A stretch of DNA of 64,000 nucleotides from an uncultured Clostridia bacterium (GTDB taxonomy: Bacteria > Bacillota > Clostridia > TANB77 > CAG-508): assembly GCA_934157035.1 (NCBI GenBank), contig CAKPHG010000007.1, positions 1-64,000 on the forward strand, written 5' to 3'. Positions 58,255-64,000 of this stretch are shown here, piece after piece. Under the pieces are notes generated by a model. It did no database searches. It was not told where the DNA came from and saw nothing but the letters and a program-made list of their open reading frames with translations. Position numbers and translations under genes: made by a program. Positions within the stretch are counted from its first letter, which is position 1; each line of letters begins with the position of its first letter.

Positions 58255-59055
58255 ATGAGAAAACATGAAATTGACAATGCCATTAGATGCTGTAAGAAGA
58301 ACTGTTTTGAAGAAGACAGAAGAGTAATGTTGGATGAAAGCATAATGCGGATAAAAGGTGGAATTTTTTATATATATGATTTGATCTTTTTTGGAAATAG
58401 AATTCTTATTTCTAATGGAACAATGAAAAGAATAAAAAAATCTAGAAATAGAGTTACTTATAAAATTTACTCAGATAATTGCAAGTATATATTGGAAAGT
58501 ATTGAAAGAGATGAATACCAAGATTATGAATTTGTAGACATGAGTTCATATGGGGGTTCTGAAATATCAAATTTAATCAGTTATCTGAGAGAAAATGAAG
58601 AAGTAATTTACCTTTTAACAAATTGTAAACTTTATAATAAACTTTTAACGGTAGGATTAAAGAATAAAATAATACTGTTAGATGTAAATATGAAGTATAC
58701 ATGCTTATGCAAAAATAACTTTGTAAAGTTTACTACTTTGGGATTTGTAAAGCACAGAGAAAATAGGATGTTTTTCGAAAAAAATCCAAGAGAAAGCATA
58801 ATAAAAGTTTATTCAAAGTCTGGTGAAGAAAAACAATTTGATGAATTTGTTGAACTCAAAGTTAATGATATTATATTAACTAGAGGAGATAAAGAAGTTA
58901 AATATAGCTTTAATATATATCAAATTGTTACAAGTCATAGTAGAAATTTTGCAGTAAGGATCATTTGGACTGACCTATTAAAAGGTCATAAAACTAATTT
59001 TTATGTGGAAAAATTGGATTATATTTATCGAAAGATAATAGAAGACAATGCATAA
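58255..59055 (+). CDS. Unrecognised 266-aa protein, possibly PIN-like
   Basis: I do not recognise it firmly. The middle (about residues 100-145) reads GGSEISNLISYLRENEEVIYLLTNCKLYNKLL and then GLKNKIILLDVN, the spacing of the second half of a PIN nuclease domain (acidic helix, TNxxxLxxK, hydrophobic strand), though the expected Asp after TN is Cys. The N-terminal half (KGGIFYIYDLIFFGNRILIS) could be the first strand but lacks a clear catalytic Asp. The C-terminus may be a small beta barrel (VYSKSGEEKQFDEFVELKVND). AAAGGGGAATCTGA precedes the ATG. It begins an accessory stretch after groEL. Confidence 0.65.
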   Translation: MRKHEIDNAIRCCKKNCFEEDRRVMLDESIMRIKGGIFYIYDLIFFGNRILISNGTMKRIKKSRNRVTYKIYSDNCKYILESIERDEYQDYEFVDMSSYGGSEISNLISYLRENEEVIYLLTNCKLYNKLLTVGLKNKIILLDVNMKYTCLCKNNFVKFTTLGFVKHRENRMFFEKNPRESIIKVYSKSGEEKQFDEFVELKVNDIILTRGDKEVKYSFNIYQIVTSHSRNFAVRIIWTDLLKGHKTNFYVEKLDYIYRKIIEDNA

Positions 59056-59096
59056 ATAACTTAAATGAAACAAGTAATAATATTTTACTTAAAGCA

Positions 59097-59152
59097 TATA
59101 GTTGTACAATTTTTAAAATAATTTTTGGGAATTGTACAGCTATATTTTTTTA
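59097..59152 (+). terminator. Terminator after the 266-aa gene
   Basis: TATAGTTGTACAATT and AATTGTACAGCTATA form a 14- to 15-bp stem around a 19-base loop, followed by TTTTTTT. Confidence 0.85.
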
Positions 59153-59217
59153 AATAACTAGTAATTAATTAATTCATATGATATAGTGTTACTATAAAAT
59201 AGAAATGGAGATAAAAT

Positions 59218-59571
59218 ATGAATTTTACAACAAAAGAGAGAATATCTTTTAAGGAAGCAAATGAAATTATTAATATAATGGGAAAAGAGTATGAAGATAA
59301 AATACCAAAAAAATTATTAGAATTACTAAAAAACGAGGAAGAAAAAGAATATAAAACAAATATTAAAAGAGACTTAGATTTTAAACATCAAAATATTAGT
59401 AGAACAGCATTAATATTGTTAAATTATATAAATAGAAAATATTGGATAGATTCTGAAGAAAAAAGGAAAATAATAAAAGAAGAATATGCACAAAATGAAG
59501 AAAGACATATAAGAACTCTATCTGAAAAATATGATATAAATGAGATTTTTAAGAAAAGAGGTAATAAATAA
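59218..59571 (+). CDS. Unrecognised 117-aa protein upstream of the HipA-like kinase
   Basis: No domain is recognised. It is predicted mainly helical and charged: FTTKERISFKEANEIINIMG, KYEDKIPKKLLELLKNEEE-like segments, then FKHQNISRTALILLNYINRKYW and a basic end. ATGGAGATAAAAT precedes the ATG, and its stop (TAA) touches the ATG of the kinase gene with no gap, so the two are translationally coupled. By position it might be an antitoxin or adaptor, which is inference. It shows no HTH typical of HipB. Confidence 0.65.
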   Translation: MNFTTKERISFKEANEIINIMGKEYEDKIPKKLLELLKNEEEKEYKTNIKRDLDFKHQNISRTALILLNYINRKYWIDSEEKRKIIKEEYAQNEERHIRTLSEKYDINEIFKKRGNK

Positions 59572-60687
59572 ATGGCAAAAGCAATAAATACTAACATAAC
59601 TTTTGAAGATCTAGAAAAATATAGGGATAATGAAGGATTCATTAATTTAGATGAATTAAATATAGAGTTAACGGAAGAATCTAGAGAAAAAATAGGAAAT
59701 GAAAACAGGATAAAAAACTGGATAGAAATTTCAGGAATAAAAACTTTAATAAAAGGTGAATGTAAAATAGATGAAAAAAGAAATGCAGGTATTTATGCAG
59801 AATTAATAGTAGAGGAATTAGCAAAACAAGCAGGAATACCATCAGCATATTATGATTTAGTAAAAATACAAGGCCAATATGGAGTTTTATCTAGAAGTAT
59901 ACTACAAAACAATGATGACGACTTACATACATTACAAAGTTTGATAGGAAATACAAATTTTAATGAAGAATATCCTGAAATTAGTGACTATTTGGAAGTA
60001 GAAGAAAAATTATTTACAGCACTAGAACAAGAAGAAATTGAAAAAGCTAATATAAGAAAAATTATAAAAGATTTTAGAAAACAAACAGCATTTTTTCTTA
60101 TGATATGCTCTATGGATAAATATGCAGAAAATATTAGTCTTATTAGTTATATAAATCCTGATACAAAGAAAAAGAAGGAACGATTAGCACCTATTTATGA
60201 TAGTGAATGTTCACTAATGTTAGATATGGATTTAGAAACATTAGAAAAGATTCAAAAAAATGGATTAGGATTACAAAGAAATGTAAATATGTTAGATCCG
60301 AAAATAGCAGTATTAGATGGGCAATATAAATCACCTTGGAAAAACACATTAGATACTATTTGCGAGGATGATGAAATATTTGATTTTATAACAGAATGTT
60401 GTGATAATTTGAAAATTAATGAAGCAATGAAGAATGTAGAAAGAAAGATAAAAGCACCTATACCAAGATTAGTAAAGTCTATAGCTTCACATGTGTTTAA
60501 ATTTAGAAAGAATGAAATAGAAAAGATTTTATATCCAGAACTAGGAGAAGATGTTTTAGGTAAACAATATAGTGATGAAATATTAGAAAAAAGTATGAAT
60601 GAAGAAATAAGGCAAGGAGAAGAAGATGAAATTTTAAGAAAGATTATGCAAATATATGAAATAGAAGAAAAAAATCCGGAAAGATAA
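59572..60687 (+). CDS. HipA/CtkA-like Ser/Thr kinase, 371 aa
   Basis: The layout is that of the HipA-like kinase fold. A candidate nucleotide strand with Lys at 61 (IKTLIKGECKID), a helix with Glu77 (AGIYAELIVEELAKQAGIP, like NExxASxLAxxLGIP of HipA), then YDLVKIQGQYGVLSRSIL. The catalytic loop is SMDKYAENISLI (Asp182, Asn187), matching GNxDRHxxNxG/F, and the metal Asp is in APIYDSECSLML (Asp210), matching APxYDxGxSL. The HipA N-terminal subdomain is missing from the first 50 residues. Neighbours are a small coupled gene upstream and a small HipA-N-like gene downstream. Activity and target are unknown. Confidence 0.7.
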   Translation: MAKAINTNITFEDLEKYRDNEGFINLDELNIELTEESREKIGNENRIKNWIEISGIKTLIKGECKIDEKRNAGIYAELIVEELAKQAGIPSAYYDLVKIQGQYGVLSRSILQNNDDDLHTLQSLIGNTNFNEEYPEISDYLEVEEKLFTALEQEEIEKANIRKIIKDFRKQTAFFLMICSMDKYAENISLISYINPDTKKKKERLAPIYDSECSLMLDMDLETLEKIQKNGLGLQRNVNMLDPKIAVLDGQYKSPWKNTLDTICEDDEIFDFITECCDNLKINEAMKNVERKIKAPIPRLVKSIASHVFKFRKNEIEKILYPELGEDVLGKQYSDEILEKSMNEEIRQGEEDEILRKIMQIYEIEEKNPER

Positions 60688-60710
60688 TTATGTGTAGAAT
60701 ATATATAAAC

Positions 60711-60739
60711 TTGAAAAAAATGTCAGAATATGTTAAAAT
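60711..60739 (+). promoter_or_regulatory. Promoter of the HipA-N-like gene
   Basis: TTGAAA, 17 bases, TAAAAT with an extended -10 (TATGTTAAAAT). It matches the promoter at 58171 over most of 40 bases (AAAAAA-GTC--A-TATGTTAAAAT--TAA-AGATTA). Confidence 0.75.
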
Positions 60740-60769
60740 AGTAAAAGATTAAAAGAGAGGAAAAATAAA

Positions 60770-61060
60770 ATGAAGATATATAATGTATATTGGAAAGATG
60801 TTTTAATAGGAACATTATCTGTAAATAATGATAAACATAGATATATACCAAATTTTGAAGGAATAAAAAGGCTAGAAGGAAAGGCTCCATTGGTGGCACA
60901 AGTTATGAAACCTTATGATTGGGGAGAAAAAATTCCATTTTTTGAAACTAGAATTGTAAATTGTGAAAGATTTGGAAAAGAAGATTATACATATCAAACA
61001 GATAACTATAGACTAGAAAGTATAACTAAAGAAAAAGAAGAAGATAGCGAAGAAAGATAA
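60770..61060 (+). CDS. Small HipA N-terminal-domain-like protein, 96 aa
   Basis: The beginning, MKIYNVYWKDVLIGTLSVNN, resembles the first strands of the HipA N-subdomain (VYxNGxxVGxLxxD), and the later GEKIPFFETRIVN resembles the conserved PFFENLLPE segment. In HipBST systems this subdomain is a separate protein (HipS) that restrains the kinase HipT. Here it lies 82 bases after the kinase gene with its own promoter. The C-terminus is acidic, ending EEDSEER. Assignment rests on short motifs and is tentative. Confidence 0.55.
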   Translation: MKIYNVYWKDVLIGTLSVNNDKHRYIPNFEGIKRLEGKAPLVAQVMKPYDWGEKIPFFETRIVNCERFGKEDYTYQTDNYRLESITKEKEEDSEER

Positions 61061-61114
61061 AAATATAGTTATTTAATTAAAAACAACATATTAAAAAATA
61101 TTTAAAAAAATTAC

Positions 61115-61143
61115 TTGTAAACAAAGTAAAAATGTGTTAATAT
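61115..61143 (+). promoter_or_regulatory. Promoter of the pheST T-box transcript
   Basis: TTGTAA at 61115-61120, 17 bases, TAATAT at 61138-61143 with TG upstream. Confidence 0.65.
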
Positions 61144-61194
61144 TATAAAAATAAAATAAAAGATTCAAAGAAAAAGCAAAGTAAGTAATAGAAA

Positions 61195-61372
61195 AATATA
61201 GAAAAAGAGAGAAAGGTTACCAGCTGAAAGCCATTCCTATAGCTATTACAGAAATTTCACTTTTGAGAACTATTTTTGAAACAATAGTAGAAAATAGCGT
61301 AAAATCTGCGTTAAAGATTAATAAGGTTAATGAAAAAAACATTAATAAAATTAGGTGGTACCACGGAAATAA
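61195..61372 (+). promoter_or_regulatory. T-box riboswitch, phenylalanine-specific
   Basis: T-boxes sense uncharged tRNA and antiterminate synthetase genes. AGAGAGAAAGG and CAGCTGAAAGCC open stem I. The specifier is probably TTC at 61256-61258 (in GAAATTTCAC), a Phe codon. The conserved T-box sequence AGGTGGTACCACGG is at 61353-61366, and a terminator follows. The location before pheS fits. Confidence 0.92.
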
Positions 61373-61415
61373 AGCAGTTCGTCCTATATAGGATAGAACT
61401 GCTATTTTGTTTTTT
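61373..61415 (+). terminator. T-box-controlled terminator before pheS
   Basis: AGCAGTTC and GAACTGCT enclose GTCCTATATAGGATA, itself an inner stem, followed by ATTTTGTTTTTT. The antiterminator would pair T-box bases with its left arm. Confidence 0.9.
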
Positions 61416-61459
61416 AGTTAGAATTGCCACTTTACAAAAAATAGAAAGGAGAATTTTTA

Positions 61460-62494
61460 ATGAAAGAACAAATTGAACAAATCAAAGTAAATGCATTAAA
61501 AGAGATTGAAAAAGCAAAAGATTTAAAAGAACTAAATGAAGTAAATGTAAAATATTTAGGAAAGAAAGGTGAACTAACAGCAGTATTAAGAGGAATGGGA
61601 GCCTTATCTGCAGAAGAAAGACCAGTTATAGGAAGCTTAGTAAATGTTGTTAGAGATGAATTAGAAAAAGCTATATCTGAAAAAGAAGAAAAATTTAAAG
61701 CTGAAGAAATGGAAGCAAAACTTGTAAAAGAAAAAATAGATATTACACTTCCTGCAAATAAAATAAAAAGAGGTAGTAAACATCCTTTAAACAGAATAAT
61801 AGAAGAAGTAGAAGACATATTTGTAGGAATGGGATATGATGTAGTAGATGGCCCAGAACTAGAAACAGACGAATATTGTTTTGAAAGATTAAATTTACCA
61901 AAAGGACATCCAGCACGTGATATGCAAGATAGTTTCTACATAACACCAGAGTACTTGTTAAGAACACAAACATCAGCTGTTCAAGCGCGTGTTATGATGG
62001 CAAACGAAGAAAAATCACCAATACGTGTTATTTGTCCAGGTAAAGTTTATAGAAGAGATGATGATGCAACACATTCACATCAATTTGCACAAGTAGAAGG
62101 ATTAGTAATAGATGAAAATATTAGTTTAGCAGACTTAAAAGGAACATTAGAAGTATTTATGAAAAAAATGCTTGGAGAAAATACTAGGTTAAGATTTAGA
62201 CCAAGTTATTTCCCATTTACAGAACCATCTTATGAAGTAGATGTAAGTTGCTTTAAATGTGGAGGAAAAGGATGCAATCTTTGTAAGCAAACAGGATGGA
62301 TAGAACTTTTAGGTTCAGGAATGGTACATCCAAATGTATTAAAAATGAACGGATATGATCCAGAAAAATACACAGGATTTGCATTTGGAACAGGTCTAGA
62401 CCGTTTAGCAATGTTTAAATATGGAATTACAGATATTCGTTTATTGTATCAAAACGATGTAAGATTTTTAAATCAATTTGATAGAATGGACTAA
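61460..62494 (+). CDS. pheS: Phenylalanyl-tRNA synthetase alpha subunit
   Basis: PheS is the catalytic subunit of the heterotetrameric enzyme. [24 protein letters not shown] is the N-terminal coiled coil; [19 protein letters not shown] and [18 protein letters not shown] (motif 2), then [14 protein letters not shown], and [18 protein letters not shown] (motif 3). It has 344 residues. AAAGGAGAATTTTTA precedes the ATG. Confidence 0.98.
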   Translation: MKEQIEQIKVNALKEIEKAKDLKELNEVNVKYLGKKGELTAVLRGMGALSAEERPVIGSLVNVVRDELEKAISEKEEKFKAEEMEAKLVKEKIDITLPANKIKRGSKHPLNRIIEEVEDIFVGMGYDVVDGPELETDEYCFERLNLPKGHPARDMQDSFYITPEYLLRTQTSAVQARVMMANEEKSPIRVICPGKVYRRDDDATHSHQFAQVEGLVIDENISLADLKGTLEVFMKKMLGENTRLRFRPSYFPFTEPSYEVDVSCFKCGGKGCNLCKQTGWIELLGSGMVHPNVLKMNGYDPEKYTGFAFGTGLDRLAMFKYGITDIRLLYQNDVRFLNQFDRMD

Positions 62495-62513
62495 ATATGA
62501 GACATGAGATAGT

Positions 62514-62625
62514 GAGCCGATGGAGACGTTTCTTTTCAGCTCATCTGTCCCAAAAAGCTCAATAAATTTAATAAAAGTGAACCGAAAGGGACAGATGAGC
62601 TGAAAAGAAACGTCCCCATCGGCTC
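62514..62625 (+). repeat. 38-bp inverted repeat in the pheS-pheT spacer
   Basis: The arms at 62514-62551 and 62588-62625 match at 37 of 38 positions. Each has GAGCCGATGGRGACGTTTC and CAGCTCATCTGTCCC. The 36-base loop is AT-rich. It ends 5 bases before the AGGAGG of pheT and shares the GGGAC-tipped design of the other repeats but not their sequence. Confidence 0.85.
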
Positions 62626-62639
62626 AAAAGGAGGAAAAA

Positions 62640-64000
62640 ATGAAATTAAGTACAAATTTTGTTAAAGAGTATGTAGATATAGATGTAGATTTAAAAACAC
62701 TTGCAGAAGATATGACAAGTGTTGGAAACGAATATGATTCTGCCCAAAAGTTAATTAACGCAACTAATTTAGTAGTTGGTGAAGTTATAGAATGTGAGAT
62801 GCATCCAGATTCTGACCATTTACATGTATGCAAAGTAAATGTCGGAAATGAGATTTTACAAATAGTTTGTGGTGCACCCAATGTTAGAAAAGGTTTAAAA
62901 GTAATAGTTGCTTTAGTTGGAGCAGAATTACCAGGAGATTTTAAAATAAAAGCAGGGAAAATTAGAGGTGTAGAATCTAACGGAATGCTTTGCTCAATTG
63001 CAGAATTAGGTTTAGATAGCAAATTTTTAAAACCAGAAGACAAAGAAGGAATACATGAATTACCAGAAACTGCAGTTCCAGGAGAAGACCCTATAAAATT
63101 AATGGGAATGGATGACGGAGTAATAGATTTTGAGTTGACAGCAAACAGAGGAGATCTATTAAGTATTTTAGGTATGGCTTATGAAATAGGTGCAATATAT
63201 GATAAAAAAGTTAAAGACATAGATTTATCATACAACCAAAGCAATGAAGATATAAACAACTCTTTTAAAGTAAATGTAAAAACAGATAATTGTTCAATAT
63301 TCTTAGCCAAAAGAGTTGAAAATGTAGTTATAAAAGAGAGTCCAACATTTATAAAAAATAGACTAATAGCTTCTGGAATAAGACCAATAAATAATGTTGT
63401 AGATATAAGTAACTATGTAATGTTAGAGGTAGGTCAACCACTTCACTACTATGATGCAGATACATTAAATGGATGTTTAGAAGTAAGAATGGCTGAAGAA
63501 AACGAAAAATTAACAACCTTAGATGATGTAGAAAGAACATTATCTAGCGAAGACATAGTAATATCTAATGGTAAAAAAGCAATAGGTCTAGCAGGTGTAA
63601 TGGGCGGTGCTGAAACTGAAATTACAGAAAATACAAAAAATATAATGATAGAATCAGCAATATTTGATAATGTAAAAATAAGAAAAACATCAAAAGAAAT
63701 ATTAAGGAGTGAAGCAAGTAACCGTTTTGAAAAAGGCTTAGATCCTAACAGAACATACATGGCAATAAAAAGATCTTGTCATTTATTAGAAAAATATGCA
63801 GATGCAAAAATAGTTGGTGGACTTGTAAAATATGATGAGGCATCATTAGAAGATACAAAAATAGATGTAAGTTTAGAAAAAGTAAACAGAGTATTAGGAA
63901 CAACAATATCTAAAGAAGATGTATTAAATGTATTTAGAAAATTAGCATTTAAATGCGAGGTAAATGGAGATAAAATAATAGTATCAGTTCCAAAAAGAAG
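62640..64000 (+). CDS. pheT: Phenylalanyl-tRNA synthetase beta subunit (3' truncated by window edge)
   Basis: PheT binds tRNA and edits Tyr-tRNA(Phe). AAAGGAGGAAAAA precedes ATG 62640. The N-terminal tRNA-binding domain shows NLVVGEVIECEMHPDSDHLHVCKV; ELTANRGDLLSILGMAYEIGA and INNVVDISNYVMLEVGQPLHYYD are in the B1/B3-B4 regions; GLAGVMGGAETEI and SEASNRFEKGLDP follow. About 453 of some 790-800 codons are present and the frame is open to base 64000. Confidence 0.96.
   Translation, partial: MKLSTNFVKEYVDIDVDLKTLAEDMTSVGNEYDSAQKLINATNLVVGEVIECEMHPDSDHLHVCKVNVGNEILQIVCGAPNVRKGLKVIVALVGAELPGDFKIKAGKIRGVESNGMLCSIAELGLDSKFLKPEDKEGIHELPETAVPGEDPIKLMGMDDGVIDFELTANRGDLLSILGMAYEIGAIYDKKVKDIDLSYNQSNEDINNSFKVNVKTDNCSIFLAKRVENVVIKESPTFIKNRLIASGIRPINNVVDISNYVMLEVGQPLHYYDADTLNGCLEVRMAEENEKLTTLDDVERTLSSEDIVISNGKKAIGLAGVMGGAETEITENTKNIMIESAIFDNVKIRKTSKEILRSEASNRFEKGLDPNRTYMAIKRSCHLLEKYADAKIVGGLVKYDEASLEDTKIDVSLEKVNRVLGTTISKEDVLNVFRKLAFKCEVNGDKIIVSVPKR

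Overview
The window reads as chromosomal core DNA of a low-GC, Gram-positive anaerobe, most likely an uncultured member of the Clostridia (Bacillota). The support is very AT-rich codon use, strong AGGAGG ribosome binding sites with frequent TTG/GTG starts, SpoVG, WhiA, RemA, HrcA with CIRCE operators, a T-box before pheST, zinc-type Adk, S4 and S14, the Asp23/AmaP/DUF2273 trio, and an Fhs formyl-tetrahydrofolate ligase. No rRNA, tRNA or CRISPR array was seen, and the genus cannot be fixed from sequence alone.

Layout. 1-2.2 kb: end of spoVG, then two minus-strand genes (a Sapep/PepV-type dipeptidase and a small unknown). 2.3-14.3 kb: a consensus promoter, a structured leader and the S10-spc ribosomal cluster (rpsJ to secY). 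It has an extra small ORF between rplW and rplB, and rpmD (L30) is absent. 14.4-15.0 kb: a minus-strand WG-repeat gene separates secY from the alpha-type cluster (adk, map, infA, rpmJ, rpsM, rpsK, rpsD, rpoA, rplQ; 15.2-20.9 kb). 21-30.5 kb: the rimP-nusA-rnpM-L7Ae-infB-rbfA-nrnA-truB translation/RNA operon, with two unrecognised genes inserted. 30.7-34 kb: a probable 6S RNA, prmC, whiA, hemW. 34.3-40.6 kb: the CIRCE-controlled hrcA-grpE-dnaK-dnaJ-rsmE stress cluster. 40.7-48.3 kb: an AT-hook-like membrane protein, yicC, remA, rpoZ, gmk, two small unknowns, priA, def, fmt. 48.4-54.9 kb: a beta-helix protein (minus), asp23, amaP, DUF2273, nusB, xseA, a membrane-anchored unknown, xseB, a DUF212 protein, fhs. 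54.9-58 kb: a RAYT-like Y1-transposase element and CIRCE-groES-groEL. 58-61 kb: an accessory island with an unknown (possibly PIN-like) gene and a three-gene set resembling a split HipA kinase system. 61-64 kb: T-box, pheS and the start of pheT.

Two things stand out. First, several families of GGGAC/GTCCC palindromes sit between core genes: within the ribosomal cluster, grpE/dnaK, def/fmt, groES/groEL, pheS/pheT and around the RAYT-like gene. In some places the repeat abuts the ribosome binding site of the next gene. This looks like a REP/RAYT-type system colonising intercistronic spaces of essential operons. Second, the HipA-like kinase locus at 59.2-61.1 kb has a separate small HipA-N-like protein downstream and a small unknown upstream. 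That suggests a divergent split HipA toxin-antitoxin or kinase module.
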